A stretch of DNA of 64,000 nt from JAJEEA01 sp965243615 (GCA_965243615.1 CBDEVO010000003.1:1240001-1304000), one strand, 5' to 3'; positions 15,671 to 26,700 are shown, counted from the stretch's first letter. Program-made: numbers and translations. Notes: generated from the sequence alone by a model not told the origin.

Positions 15671-17035
15671 ATGCGATCTCTTCGTCCGCTCCGGTCGAAG
15701 CTCACGCGCGTCGGCCTGGGCCTGTGCTGCGTCGCGGGGACGGCCATGCTCGCGTCCACCGTGGCGGCCCAGACCGCACCCGGCGGGGCCGCGCTCCGCC
15801 AACGCCCTGCCGGCGCCCCCGCGTTGCCTCCCCCGCAGCCGGGCACGTTCCGGTCCGGCGTCACGCTGATTCGCACCGACGTCATCGTGCGCGACGCGGA
15901 CGGCGTCTTCGTCCCCGATCTGACCCCCGCCGACTTCCAGGTCCATGAGGACGGTGTGGCCCAGGAGGTGGCGTCGCTCGTCCTCGTGCACGGCGGCCGC
16001 GTCTTCAACCAGCTCTCGCCGGCGCCGCCGGTGGCGCAGGAGGGCATCATCCTGCCGACGAGCCGCAACGTGAACAGCACGGCGGGGCGCATCTTCATCT
16101 TCTTCGTCGACGCGATGCACCTCATGCCGGAGAGCACGCCCCGGGTCCGCCACTTCGTCAAGGAGGTCGCCGACATCCTGGTGCACGACGGCGACATGGC
16201 CGGGTTGATCTCGAACGACTCGGCGGGCACCGCCATCAACGTCACCTACGACCGCGAGCTCGTGAAGTCGGCCGTGGACCGCATCATCGGCACCGGGCTG
16301 ACGCCGCGCGAGCTGGTCATGGACATGCAGGAGGGGAGGGAGGGGCCGGCCGAGCTGCGCTGGCGCGCCCACCGCGCGTTCATGACCGTGAACAGGCTCC
16401 TCACCAACCTGGAATCGGTCCAGGACCGGCGCAAGGTGCTGATCTACGTCAGCACCGGCTACGATCTGAATCCGTTCGCGCTGCAGCGGCTGCACCGCGA
16501 CACCCGGGCCGACATGTACCTGCGCGACCGGCCCGTCGATCTGGCCGACGGCGCCGGGATACCGCCCGAGCTGATGGATCCGTTCGAGCGTGTCGAGCGC
16601 CAGGGCACGGTGTTCGCCGACACCGAGCTGATCGGCGAGATGGCGGAGCTGGCCGACGCCGCCAACCGCACCAACACGACGTTCTACACGATGGACCCGC
16701 GGGGGCTCGTCTCCAGCCCCGACATCGACTTCGACGTCCCCCTCGACGCCTGGCGCGAGTACATGCAGGCGACCCGCTCGAGCCTGCGCTCGCTGGCCGA
16801 GCTGACCGGCGGCATCTCCATCGTCAACACCAACAACTTCGAGGGGCTGCTGCGCCAGATCGACGCCGAGACCAGCGACTACTACGTTCTCGGGTACTAC
16901 ACCAGCAATCCCGACCCGGCCCACCGGCGGCGCGCCCTCTCGGTGACCGTCGACCGCGAGGGCCTGTCGGTGCAGTCGCGCACCTCCTACACGTTCAGCC
17001 GGCGGGCGGCGGCCGGCCTGGGAGGAGGACAGTGA
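15671..17035 (+). CDS. VWFA-related domain protein, exported
   Basis: About 454 residues from the ATG at 15671; a longer start at 15635 exists but overlaps a likely promoter -10. A signal peptide ends after VAAQ. The mature protein begins with the segment TLIRTDVIVRDADGVFVPDL typical of the acidobacterial VWFA-related family, then a domain with IFIFFVDAMHLM in place of a full MIDAS and KVLIYVSTGYD. The C-terminus has TSDYYVLGYYTSN. The family is common in Acidobacteria and thought to be an adhesion or protein-interaction module in the periplasm or envelope; exact role unknown. The BON-domain gene overlaps its stop by 4 bases, so both form one operon. Confidence 0.85.
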   Translation: MRSLRPLRSKLTRVGLGLCCVAGTAMLASTVAAQTAPGGAALRQRPAGAPALPPPQPGTFRSGVTLIRTDVIVRDADGVFVPDLTPADFQVHEDGVAQEVASLVLVHGGRVFNQLSPAPPVAQEGIILPTSRNVNSTAGRIFIFFVDAMHLMPESTPRVRHFVKEVADILVHDGDMAGLISNDSAGTAINVTYDRELVKSAVDRIIGTGLTPRELVMDMQEGREGPAELRWRAHRAFMTVNRLLTNLESVQDRRKVLIYVSTGYDLNPFALQRLHRDTRADMYLRDRPVDLADGAGIPPELMDPFERVERQGTVFADTELIGEMAELADAANRTNTTFYTMDPRGLVSSPDIDFDVPLDAWREYMQATRSSLRSLAELTGGISIVNTNNFEGLLRQIDAETSDYYVLGYYTSNPDPAHRRRALSVTVDREGLSVQSRTSYTFSRRAAAGLGGGQ

Positions 17036-17769
17036 ACGTGCGTACCTCGCTGGTCGCCGTCTCGGCGCTCTGCGCCGCGACCGCGACGGCGTCGCCGGCC
17101 GGAGCCGGGCAGTCGCCGGCGGCCGTCCTCGCCGAGGTCGGCGCCGCGCTACGCGGCGAGCGCGATCTGCGAGGCGTCGGCTACCGCGTCGACGGGCGCG
17201 AGGTCACCCTGTCCGGCGAGGTGCCGACGCTGTGGGTGAAGACCCGCGCGATCGACCGGGTTCTCGAGATCGACGGCGTGGACACCGTCGCGAGCGAGCT
17301 CACGATTCCCGCCGGCGAAGACGACGACGCAATCGCCCGGGCGGTGGGCTCGGCGATTCGGCAGTACCGGTACAACACCATCTGGGACTACGTCGGCGGC
17401 CGGGTCGACGACGGGGTCGTCACCCTCAACGGAAGCGTCACGCCCGACCGCGACAAGCCGGCCGAGCTGTTCGAACGGGTTGCGCAGATCCCCGGGGTCC
17501 AGGACGTCGTGCTCGACATCTTCCGCCAGTCGTCGTCCCGCCGCGACCGCGACCTGCGCCGGATCATCGCCGAGCGGGTGCGGCGTCATCCGGTCTTTTC
17601 GCAGTACCAACTGCTGCCCGACTCGCCGTTCCGCATCCTCGTTCACGAGGGAGAGGTGCTTCTGGTCGGAACGGTGCGCAGCGGCGTCGAGAGCCGGGTC
17701 CTCGAGCAGATCGCGCGCCAGGCGTTCGAGTCCGAACAGGTGTTCAACCGGCTGCAGGTCGGCGGATAG
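17032..17769 (+). CDS. BON-domain protein with three repeats, exported
   Basis: 245 residues from a GTG overlapping the previous stop (GTGA), with GGAGGAGGACA as ribosome site. A signal peptide ends at about residue 26. Three BON-like units follow (about 30-95, 100-170, 172-245), each with the pattern V-x-L-x-G-x-V: VTLSGEVPTLWVK, VTLNGSVTPDRDK and VLLVGTVRSGVES. BON domains bind phospholipid or peptidoglycan surfaces and occur in OsmY-type periplasmic proteins. Coupling with the VWFA-related gene suggests both act together at the envelope. Confidence 0.85.
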   Translation: MNVRTSLVAVSALCAATATASPAGAGQSPAAVLAEVGAALRGERDLRGVGYRVDGREVTLSGEVPTLWVKTRAIDRVLEIDGVDTVASELTIPAGEDDDAIARAVGSAIRQYRYNTIWDYVGGRVDDGVVTLNGSVTPDRDKPAELFERVAQIPGVQDVVLDIFRQSSSRRDRDLRRIIAERVRRHPVFSQYQLLPDSPFRILVHEGEVLLVGTVRSGVESRVLEQIARQAFESEQVFNRLQVGG

Positions 17770-18052
17770 GAGCAAGCCGTGGGCGCCCTTCGGCGGACCG
17801 GTATCGCGATGTCCGCGGAATTGGATGCCGGAGGTGTCGACGGCATGGGCCGATCGGTGAATGCGTAGCGGATCGCAACGAAGGCCGCGCGCAAGCGGTC
17901 GGAACGAAGGCCATGAGGAGGTGATGGGCAAGCGGATCGAGACTTGCTACTTGAAACTGCGGTGACACGCACAGGCGGCGCCGGCTCTCTGGCGAACGGA
18001 CGTCGACGGTTCCAGCTTTCCTACGTCGGTCTGTCTTCCCCGGGAGGAGAAA

Positions 18053-21000
18053 ATGGCGAGAAGACTGCTGTGTCTGTGGACGGTGGCGGCCCTCATCACG
18101 ATGGGGACGACGGCCCTGGGCCAACAGGGCCGGTCGGAGCTGCGCGGCCGGGTCACCGACGACACCGGCGGCGCCCTGCCCGGCGTCAACGTGGTTGTCA
18201 CCAACCAGGACACCGGCACGTTCCGCGAGCTGATCACCAGCGGTGACGGCAGCTTCTTCGCGGCCCAGCTCATCCCCGGCGTGTTCACCATCAGCGCCGA
18301 GCTGGCCGGCTTCCGCGGCTTCCAGCGCACCGACTTCGCCATCGGGGTCGGCAACACCCTCGACATCGACATCGTCCTGGAGATCGGCGCCCTCGAGGAG
18401 ACGATCACCGTCTCGGGCGAGGCGCCCCTCGTCGACCTGACGTCGGCCGAGGTCGGCGGCACCGTCACGAGCCAGGAGCTGGTCGAGCTGCCCACCCTGA
18501 ACCGCAGCGCCTTCGCGGCGGTGGCGCTGCTGCCGGGCATCCAGTTCCAGCCCTCGTCGAGCCTCGGCAACGACACCATGATCGCCAACGGGCAGACTCC
18601 GAACGGCAACACGATGGGGGTCGACGGGGCCACGAACAACGACGACATCAGCGGTTCGGGGGCCGGCGGGCAGGTCCGCGTGCCGCTCGAGTCGGTGCAG
18701 GAGTTCCAGGTCCTCAGCAACCAGTTCGACGCCGAGTTCGGCCGCGTGCGGGGGGCCATCGTCAACTCGATCACGAAGCAGGGGACCAATCAGTTCAGCG
18801 GCGCCCTGTTCGACTACTACACCAGCGAGCGCATGACGGCGGAGGACTACTTCGTCCGCAACGAGGGGCTGACCAAGCCCGAAACGAACAAGACGGAGTT
18901 CGGCGGGGTCATCGGCGGGCCGATCGTGCGCGACAAGGCGCACTTCTTCGTCAGCGTCGAGCGCCAGATCGTCAATCCGAGCCGCTCGCGGATATATGAC
19001 ACCCGACCGGATCTCAACTTCTCGCTCGCGGAGCAATGGCGAGCGTGGAACACGCTCTTCCGGGTGGATCACCAGATGAACGCCAACAACTCCTGGGCGT
19101 TCCGGACCATCCGCGAGGTCGCCCCGCAGTTCAACCTCGTCGGCAACCGGTCCGCGACGCTGAACACGATTCAGGACGAGACCGACGACGACCAGATCTA
19201 CGTCGGCACCTACACGAGCGTCCTCGGGAACAACAAGGTCAACACCGTCCGCATCGCGAGGACCTACGAGTCGGCCTACCGGGGCAACCCGTGCTGGCGG
19301 GCCAACGGCGGGTTCGACAACATCGGCAACCAGGTGACCTGCCCGCCCCAGTGGAGCCACCGGAGCTTCCAGGACAACCAGTTGGCCGGCTCGGGCGGCC
19401 GGGACGACTACAACTGGCAGTACGCCAACACGTTCTCGTGGTTCGTGCCCGACATGGGCGGCGACCACGACTTCAAGTTCGGGGGCACGTTCCACCGTTC
19501 GGTGCTGCAGGAGTTCAACGAGGGCAACCTGAACGGCACGTTCTCGTTCAACACCGACCGCGTCTTCGATCCCGCCGACCCCTACACCTATCCCGAGCGC
19601 CTCAGCGTCCGGGTCGGCAACCCCAACGGGAGGCCCTACCGGTTCCCGGTGTACACCACCGAGCTGTTCTTCCAGGACAAGTGGCAGGTGAACGACCGGC
19701 TGACCGTCGGGCTCGGCATGCGCTATGACCTGGAGATCTTCCGGGCCGCCCTCCTCGACGGTCCGATGGGAGAACCCGCGAACCCGATGGTGCCGAACGG
19801 GCAGGACCCCATCGACGGGAACAACTGGTCGCCGCGCACGTCCATCGCCTACGACGTCACCGGCGACGGCCGGTCGGTGCTGCGGGCGGGGTACGGCATT
19901 TTCTACGACAAGACCCTGCTCGGCACCCTCGACAACTTCATGCAGAACCCCCGGTTCACGGACTCGTTCACGGTGAGCTTCCCGCTGACCGCCGACGACC
20001 CGGGACCGGCGAACGGCATGCTCCCGACCAACCCGTTCCTGCTGAACTACGCGCCGGTCGGGAGCGGCGTCCTCGATTGTCCCGCCAACCCCGCCGGTCC
20101 GTGCCCCTTCGTCGATCGGGCCGCGCTCAACATGCTGTACCCGGCCGGCTCGCTGCTGAGAAACATCGGCACCGTCTACCTCGACTCGGCCACGCGCAGG
20201 CAGCCGTACCAGCACCAGATGACCATCGGCTACGAGCGCGAGCTGGCGCCGACGCTCTCGGTGTCGGCCGACTACGTCCGCATGATGGGGCGCGACATGC
20301 TCGCCCGCATCAACTACAACATGCCCACCCGCCAGGGCACGGCGCGCAGCGACCCCCTGATCTTCTACGACGTCTTCGGTCTGCTCGGGGGCGACGGCCA
20401 GTTCGTGAACCGGGTCATCGCCGCCGACAGCGTGGGGGCGATGGACTACGACGCCCTGAACATCCAGATCGAGAAGCGGTACGCGAACCGCTGGGGCGCC
20501 CGCCTGTCGTACGCGTTGGGCTACTCGCGCGGCGACACCTGGCAACAGTACGAGAGCATCGCCACGCAGGTGGGCGCCGACCTCAACCTCGACGAGTTCT
20601 GGCAGCCCGCGGAGTCCGATCGCCGGCACATCCTGGCCCTCGCCGGGAATACCGAGATCCCCGGCGGGGTCACGGTCAGCGCCACGCTGCGGTACATGAG
20701 CTCGTTGCCGCTGACCGTACACGACTCCAACGTCGACCCCAACATGAACGGCGTTTTCTTCGACCCCATTGCGCCCGGCAGCTACAGCGGCGACGGGACC
20801 CACGCCATCACCGTCCAGAACGACGGCGGATACGGCGGCGCGCGCGGGCCCGACTTCATGCAGCTCGACGTGCGGTTCGGCTATCGCCTGAGGCCGACGG
20901 CGGTTCAGACGCTGGACCTGTTCTTCGACATCTTCAACGCGACGAACCACGCCAACTTCAACAACCCCACGGGGGATCAGCGTAGCGGCAATTTCCTCAC

Positions 21001-21070
21001 CCTGACCACGCTGCGGGGAGGAAGCGGGTTCCCGCGTCAGGCGCAGTTCGGCATCAGATACGGGTTCTGA
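18053..21070 (+). CDS. Oar-like TonB-dependent receptor 1
   Basis: 1005 residues, ribosome site GGGAGGAG. Signal peptide to about residue 24, then a carboxypeptidase-regulatory-like beta domain (ELRGRVTDDTGGALPGVNVV, residues 28-108), a plug domain (about 125-235, ending with EFGRVRGAIVNSITKQGTN) and a large beta barrel. The C-terminus QAQFGIRYGF ends in an aromatic residue, as needed for outer-membrane assembly. Such receptors import bulky substrates using TonB energy; the substrate cannot be told. It is more distant from receptors 2 and 3 than they are from each other. A strong terminator follows at 21103. Confidence 0.88.
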   Translation: MARRLLCLWTVAALITMGTTALGQQGRSELRGRVTDDTGGALPGVNVVVTNQDTGTFRELITSGDGSFFAAQLIPGVFTISAELAGFRGFQRTDFAIGVGNTLDIDIVLEIGALEETITVSGEAPLVDLTSAEVGGTVTSQELVELPTLNRSAFAAVALLPGIQFQPSSSLGNDTMIANGQTPNGNTMGVDGATNNDDISGSGAGGQVRVPLESVQEFQVLSNQFDAEFGRVRGAIVNSITKQGTNQFSGALFDYYTSERMTAEDYFVRNEGLTKPETNKTEFGGVIGGPIVRDKAHFFVSVERQIVNPSRSRIYDTRPDLNFSLAEQWRAWNTLFRVDHQMNANNSWAFRTIREVAPQFNLVGNRSATLNTIQDETDDDQIYVGTYTSVLGNNKVNTVRIARTYESAYRGNPCWRANGGFDNIGNQVTCPPQWSHRSFQDNQLAGSGGRDDYNWQYANTFSWFVPDMGGDHDFKFGGTFHRSVLQEFNEGNLNGTFSFNTDRVFDPADPYTYPERLSVRVGNPNGRPYRFPVYTTELFFQDKWQVNDRLTVGLGMRYDLEIFRAALLDGPMGEPANPMVPNGQDPIDGNNWSPRTSIAYDVTGDGRSVLRAGYGIFYDKTLLGTLDNFMQNPRFTDSFTVSFPLTADDPGPANGMLPTNPFLLNYAPVGSGVLDCPANPAGPCPFVDRAALNMLYPAGSLLRNIGTVYLDSATRRQPYQHQMTIGYERELAPTLSVSADYVRMMGRDMLARINYNMPTRQGTARSDPLIFYDVFGLLGGDGQFVNRVIAADSVGAMDYDALNIQIEKRYANRWGARLSYALGYSRGDTWQQYESIATQVGADLNLDEFWQPAESDRRHILALAGNTEIPGGVTVSATLRYMSSLPLTVHDSNVDPNMNGVFFDPIAPGSYSGDGTHAITVQNDGGYGGARGPDFMQLDVRFGYRLRPTAVQTLDLFFDIFNATNHANFNNPTGDQRSGNFLTLTTLRGGSGFPRQAQFGIRYGF

Positions 21071-21102
21071 CCGGGCGGCAATAGTGAGCTCGGGGGGCCA
21101 GG

Positions 21103-21140
21103 ACGGGCGCTGCGCGACCACCGCGCAGCGCCCGTTCTTC
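21103..21140 (+). terminator. Rho-independent terminator after receptor 1
   Basis: ACGGGCGCTGCGCG (21103-21116) pairs perfectly with CGCGCAGCGCCCGT (21122-21135) over a 5-base loop and is followed by TCTTC. Confidence 0.85.
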
Positions 21141-21240
21141 GTGCGGCCGGCTCGGTTTCCGAGCCAAGGGTTCACCGAACGCCTCAGCTACGACTGTTAC
21201 GGCCGTTCGAGTGTTTTCTCGATGACAGGGAGGACGAGCC

Positions 21241-21708
21241 ATGACGGGCATCATCGCGGCGGCGGTGCTCGCGGCGAGTGCCTCGGCCGTCGGCGCCACC
21301 CAGGCGGCCTGGCAGACCACGGACCTCGGCGGCGGCGGGGCCCAGTACCGGCTCTCCAACGATGAGGGGGCATCGCTCCTTCTCCGGTGCGAGCAGGGGG
21401 TCGTCAGCGCGGGTTTCGAGTTCCCGGCGCCGGTGAACGCGAGGGGGCGCGCGGTCCTCCGCGCCATTCCCGGCGAGCGGCGGAACGTGGCGGTGCGGCC
21501 GGTGGGCGAGCGTCTGCTGCAGCTGACGGGCGGCGCGGCCCTCGACGCCTTCCTGGGCCTGCTCTCGCTCCCCGCCACTGCGAGACTCCAGGTGCGCACG
21601 GGCGGCGAGCAGGCGTCGTTCGCGGTGTTCGGCAGCGGATCCGTCGTTCGGGAGTGCCGCGTGCGACAGGAGAGGGCGCCCGGGCGGCCGGGGCCCGAGG
21701 AGGGGTGA
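21241..21708 (+). CDS. Small exported two-cysteine protein, copy 1
   Basis: 155 residues, AGGGAGGA before the ATG. A short signal peptide is followed by a domain of about 125 residues: WQTTDLGGGGAQYRLSNDEG, then SLLLRCEQGVVSAGFEFPAP and, near the end, FAVFGSGSVVREC. It is a paralogue of the protein at 23129-23599; both conserve two cysteines (likely one disulfide), the DLGGGGA segment and the G-F-E-F-P motif. I recognise no family. Each copy lies close to a TonB receptor gene, which suggests an accessory role in the envelope. Confidence 0.7.
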   Translation: MTGIIAAAVLAASASAVGATQAAWQTTDLGGGGAQYRLSNDEGASLLLRCEQGVVSAGFEFPAPVNARGRAVLRAIPGERRNVAVRPVGERLLQLTGGAALDAFLGLLSLPATARLQVRTGGEQASFAVFGSGSVVRECRVRQERAPGRPGPEEG

Positions 21709-21914
21709 GGCACGCGTCCGCCCGCCGTGGCGTTCCCAGGGGCGTCGGTGCCCACCGCGGGGACCGCGGGAGGGCACTCGCGGTTCGACGCGTGTGGGAC
21801 GGCACCCGCGCCGCCGCGCTCTCCTTTGGCGGTCTCCGGCGAAGCCGGGAATCTGCGCCTCGCGGCAGACTCCCGGCGGAGGTCGCGGGAAACCGTCGGA
21901 ACCGCGGCCGGCGG

Positions 21915-22892
21915 CTACGGCTGGATCGACGAGAGGATGCCGGTTGCCGTCGCCGCGAAACGGCCGTTCGGCTCGCGGTCGAGGTAGATCTGGAACTCGG
22001 CCGCCGCCTCGGCCATCTGGCCGGCGTTGAGATTCGCCATGCCGAGCCAGTAGTGGGCCTCGCCGTGATTGGGGTCGAGCTCGAGGGTCCGCTCGAACTG
22101 CTGCCGGGCCTCGTCGAGGCGTCCCGAGTTCCAGAAGATGAGGCCCTGGTCGAACACCGCGGTGGGGTCGTCCGCCCCGCCTCCGCCCGAGAGCCGCGCC
22201 GATGCGGCGCTCGCCTCGGCCGCGTCGTCGAACCGCCGCTGCGCGTTGTAGATCTCGGCCAGTCCGTCGTAGGTCTCGGCGTTGTCCGGCTCCAGGGCCA
22301 GCGCCGCCCGGAAGGCCGCCTCGGCCTCGTCGTAGGCCCCCCGCCGGCCTTGCACGATACCGAGGTTGCGCTGGCACTCGGCGCACTCCGGCGTCGTCTC
22401 GAGCGCCGCCTGGAAGAACGCGACGGCTGCCGCGAGATCGCCCCCGCTGAACGCCGACAGGCCCTGCTCGAAGGCGTCGGTGGTGGCGGCGCGGGCGTCG
22501 AGCGCGGCGCGCTCCTCCTCCGACACGCTCTCCCGGTACACCTCCTCCAGGGTCCGCAGCGTCAGGTCCTGCTCGAGCTCCTGCCCGGCGGTGAGGTCGA
22601 TGGCGACGCGGTTGATGCCGACGCCCTCCTTGATCGCGGTGAGGGTGTAGGGGCCGCGAACCAGCCCCATCTGCAGGAACTCGCCCTCGGCGTTCGTCGT
22701 CACCTCGTAGCTCCGGGCGAGGCCGCCTTCGTACACCAGCGTGACGGTGACGCCGTCCACGACCTGGCCGGCGGCGTCGGTGATCACCCCGAACACGCGG
22801 GCGTTGTTCTGCGCCGACGCCGGCGCCGCCGCGGCGAGCGCGACAGCGATGAACGGGACGAGCGACCGGCACCGTCTGCTTGTTGCGAACAT
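21915..22892 (-). CDS. Exported TPR protein with carboxypeptidase-regulatory-like domain
   Basis: 325 residues from the ATG at 22892 (AAGGGG upstream); an alternative ATG at 22919 would add nine residues. Signal peptide to about residue 28 (APASAQ). Residues 32-110 form a carboxypeptidase-regulatory-like beta sandwich (RVFGVITDAAGQVVDGVTVT). Four or more TPR units follow (ALETTPECAECQRNLGIVQG, ALALEPDNAETYDGLAEIYN, then TLELDPNHGEAHYWLGMANL). It is likely a periplasmic scaffold. It sits on the opposite strand between the two small exported paralogues, in the midst of the receptor block. Confidence 0.82.
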   Translation of the reverse strand: MFATSRRCRSLVPFIAVALAAAAPASAQNNARVFGVITDAAGQVVDGVTVTLVYEGGLARSYEVTTNAEGEFLQMGLVRGPYTLTAIKEGVGINRVAIDLTAGQELEQDLTLRTLEEVYRESVSEEERAALDARAATTDAFEQGLSAFSGGDLAAAVAFFQAALETTPECAECQRNLGIVQGRRGAYDEAEAAFRAALALEPDNAETYDGLAEIYNAQRRFDDAAEASAASARLSGGGGADDPTAVFDQGLIFWNSGRLDEARQQFERTLELDPNHGEAHYWLGMANLNAGQMAEAAAEFQIYLDREPNGRFAATATGILSSIQP

Positions 22893-23128
22893 GGCCTCTT
22901 CCCCTTTCCACTTCGACATGGGCTTCACGCGAGCAATCGGCGCTCGGTCCGCCCGATCGTGCAGGTGATACCCGCGGTGATTTCGACTATAGTGGACGAC
23001 TGAGCCTATCCTACCAGCGCGAGGCGGCGATTGCACCGGCCGGGAGGCGTCGGGCTCCGGACGATGGCCGTCGCGCCGACCGGACCGTCGCGTCTCGACC
23101 CCGCGGCGCCGCCGGAAGGGAGACACCC

Positions 23129-23599
23129 ATGCTGAAGATGCTCGCCGCGGCGGTGGCTCTCGCGATTGCCGCCGCGCCGGCGGCGGCGCAGGCGGTCTGG
23201 GACGCCCAGGACCTGGGCGGCGGCGGGGCCGAGTTCCGACTCGGCAACGACGAGGGGGCCGCGATCATCCTCGTGTGCCAACTCGATGGCGTCAGCGCGG
23301 GGTTCGAGTTTCCCGAGCCCTTGGACTCCACCGAGGGCGCATCCATTCGCGCGGTGCCCGGAGAACGGCAGAACATCGCGGTGGCGGCCGTCAATGACCG
23401 GGTGGTCCGCCTCACGAGCGGCCGAGGGATCGAAGTGCTCCTGCGGATGCTGGGGAACACGGCCAATCTCTTCGTGCGCGCGGGCGGCGAGCGGGCGTCC
23501 TTCGAGGTTTTCGGCAGCGCCCCCCTCGTCAGCCAGTGCCTGGAGCGCCAGGACGAGGCGATACGCGACCCGACCCGCCGGTTCCGCAGCTTCCGGTGA
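23129..23599 (+). CDS. Small exported two-cysteine protein, copy 2
   Basis: 156 residues, AAGGGAG before the ATG at 23129. Signal peptide MLKMLAAAVALAIAAAPAA, then AVWDAQDLGGGGAEFRLGND, IILVCQLDGVSAGFEFPEP and FEVFGSAPLVSQC. It shares about half of its residues by eye with copy 1 at 21241. Receptor 2 follows after 198 bases, so it may precede it in a transcript. Function unknown. Confidence 0.72.
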   Translation: MLKMLAAAVALAIAAAPAAAQAVWDAQDLGGGGAEFRLGNDEGAAIILVCQLDGVSAGFEFPEPLDSTEGASIRAVPGERQNIAVAAVNDRVVRLTSGRGIEVLLRMLGNTANLFVRAGGERASFEVFGSAPLVSQCLERQDEAIRDPTRRFRSFR

Positions 23600-23797
23600 C
23601 GTACGCGAGGGGCGCGGGCGCGTGGGACGACGGCGGTTCTCGCTGCCGTCGCCCCGCCCGGCGAGAGCATCCTGATCGCGAATCGGGTGTCCCGAAGGAG
23701 GTGGCAGCCACATAGACAACCCGCACGTCGTCGCCGTCCGGATCGAGCAGGACATCACGTCGTTCCCTCGGAGATTCGTCTTTGCAGGAGGTGGAAC

Positions 23798-26700
23798 GTG
23801 CGTAAGCTCGCAGGACTCACGGCGGCCGTCATCCTCGTTGCCTTGACGGCGACAGCGGCCGTTGCCCAGCAGGGCACGGCCGAACTTCGAGGCAGCGTCA
23901 CGGACGAGCAGGGCGGGGCCCTGCCGGGCGTTGCCATCCTCATCACCAATCAGGACAGCGGCACCTTCCGGGAAGCGCTTTCCGGGGGTGACGGCAGCTT
24001 CTTCGCCAGCCAGATGCTGCCGGGCACCTTCACCATCACCGCCCAGCTCCCCGGGTTCGCCACCTTCGAGCGGACCGACTTCGCCATCGGCGTCGGCCGG
24101 ACGCTCGACCTCGACATCGTGATGACGATCGGCCAGCTCGAGGAGACCATCACCGTCTCGGGCGAGGCGCCGCTGGTCGACCTCACGTCGGCCGAGGTGG
24201 GGGGCACCATCACCAGCGAGGACCTGACCGAGCTGCCGCTGGGGAACCGCAGCTACTTCTCGGCCGTGGCCCTGCTGCCGGGGATCCAGTTCAGGCCCTC
24301 GTCCAGCCTCGGCAACGACTCGATCATCGCCAACGGGCAGCACCCCAGCACCAACAACGTGCAGGTCGACGGATCGGCGAACAACGACGACAACTCCGGC
24401 ACGTCGGCGGGGGGGCAGACGCGCGTCGCCCTCGAGTCGGTGCAGGAGTTTCAGGTCATCACGAACCAGTTCGACGCCGAGTTCGGCCGCGCCAGCGGCG
24501 CGGTGGTCAACTCGATCACGAAGCGGGGGACCAACGAGTTCACCGGCGCGCTGTTCAACTACTTCACGTCGTCGGGGATGACCGCGACCGACGTGCTGTC
24601 GCTCCAGCGGGGGATCGAAAAGCCCGAGGCCAGCAAGCAGGAGTTCGGCGGCGTCATCGGCGGGCCGATTCTCCAGGACCGGATGCACTTCTTCTTCAGC
24701 CTCGAGCGGCAGCTCGTCGCCCCGAGCCGGACGCGCGTCTTCCCGGACGAGCGGTCCGACCTGAACTACTCGACGACCGAGAGCTGGGAGGCCTGGAACT
24801 CGCTCATCCGTGCCGACCACCAGGTCAACAGCAGCAACTCCTGGGCGTTCCGTTGGCTGAGGGAGCTGGCGCCGCAGTTCGACCTGCTGGGCAGCCGGAC
24901 CGGGACGCTGGCGACGCTGGAGGACGAGACCGACAACGACCAGACCTACGTCGGGAGCTGGACCAGCGTCCTCGGCAGCTCGCAGGTGAACACGGTCCGG
25001 GTCTCGGCGACGCGGGAGCAGTACTGGCGGGGCAACCCGTGCTGGCGGGCGCAGGGCGACTTCGAGACCCTCACCGCGCGGGACAGCAGGGCGCAGGCGA
25101 ACTGCCTGCCGCAGTACCGTTACCAGGACTTCCAGGACAACGCGCTGGGCAGCGCCAGAGGGAATCGCGACCACCACTGGAGCTACTCGAACACCTTCTC
25201 GTGGTTCGTGCCCGACAGGGCGGGCGATCACGATATCAAGATGGGGGGGACCTTCCACCGCACCAACATGCTGTGGCGCCAGCAGAGCGACATGAACGGC
25301 CTGTTCCTGTTCGGGACCAACCGGGCGTTCCACCGGGACGACTTCTCCACCTATCCGGAGGTGCTCAGCATCCGCGTCGGCGGGCAGCTCTACACGCCCA
25401 CCCGGTACAACACGCTCGAGGCGTACGCCCAGGACAAGTGGCAGTTGAGCGACCGCATGACCCTCAATCTGGGCGTCCGCTACGACCTCGAGGTCTTCCC
25501 GCTCGAGAACCCCAACAACCCGTGGGCGGGCCAGTTCAACGGCGGGCCGGAGGGCACCTACCCGATCGACTACAACAACGTCTCGCCACGGACGTCGTTC
25601 GCGTTCGACGTGGAGGGTGACGGGCGCTCCGTCATCCGGGGCGGCTACGGCATCTTCTACGACAAGACCCTCGGCCTGCAGGTCACCCGTACGTCGCGGC
25701 TCTCGGCGTACTCCGATTCGTACGTGGTGCGCTTTCCGGCGACTGGCGTCGATCCGGGCCCCGAGATGGGCATGCGACCGGGCGGTCACCTCGGCATGCT
25801 CATCAACACCTCGACCAGCGGCTGCCCGGCCGAGCTGAACAGCGGCGGTTGCGTCACCATCAACCGCGACTACCTCGACGCGTTGTACCCGCCGGGGTCC
25901 CTGGCCGTGAACACCGGCCGGGTCTGGTTCGACCACCCGGACCGGAAGCAGGCCTACAGCCACCAGATCACCCTCGGGTACGAGCGTGAGCTGACCTCGG
26001 TCCTGTCGGCGTCGGTCGACCTCGTCAGCATGCACGGCCGCGACCGGCAGATGCTGATGGAGGCGCGCCCGCAGGTCCGTGCCGGCACGCTCCGCGCGGA
26101 TCCGGTCACCCGGATGGACGCGCTGTTGCTCGTGCCCGGGCTGAACGACGTGCTGCTGCCGGGCGACAGCTACGAGGGAGGCCGTGTCAACTTCGTGCAG
26201 AGCCTCGGCACGAGCAAGTACAACGCGCTCAACTTCCAGGTGGAGAAGCGCTACAGCAGCAACTGGCAGATGCGCGCGGTCTACTCCCTGAGCAAGTCGG
26301 AGGGCAACTCGGCCTACTACCTCGACAACAACTGGGCGCAGGTCGGGAACGACATGAACATCGACCAGCTCTGGGGGCCGAGCCGGTACGACCGCCGTCA
26401 CAATGTGACGCTCAGCGGCAGGACGGAGATCCCGGTGTTCGGCGGCATCACGCTGAGCGGCGCCCTGCGCTACATGAGCGGCGCGCCGTTCACGATCCAC
26501 GACACCAACTTCGACCCGAACATGAACGGGTGGGGTCCGGACCCGATCGCCGCCGGCATCTACAACGGCGTGGCGGGCGCCGACCGCAACCCGATCACGG
26601 TCGACAACGCCGGCGGGCCCAATGGCGCGTACGGGCCCGACTTCATGCAGTTCGACATCCGGCTCGGCCACCGGTCGCGCTGGAGCGACCGCCAGACGCT

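Noticed and set aside
17744..21175. Very long minus-strand reading frame over receptor 1 (over 1100 codons)
   Set aside because: It mirrors the codon structure of receptor 1, is dominated by Arg, Val, Glu and Asp from GC-rich antisense codons, and has no ribosome site or domain. Similar shadows lie over the other receptors (for example 23006-27019 and 31167-34070).
23655..23797. Possible riboswitch in the duplicated receptor leader
   Set aside because: Conservation is fully explained by recent duplication, and no known aptamer core is visible.
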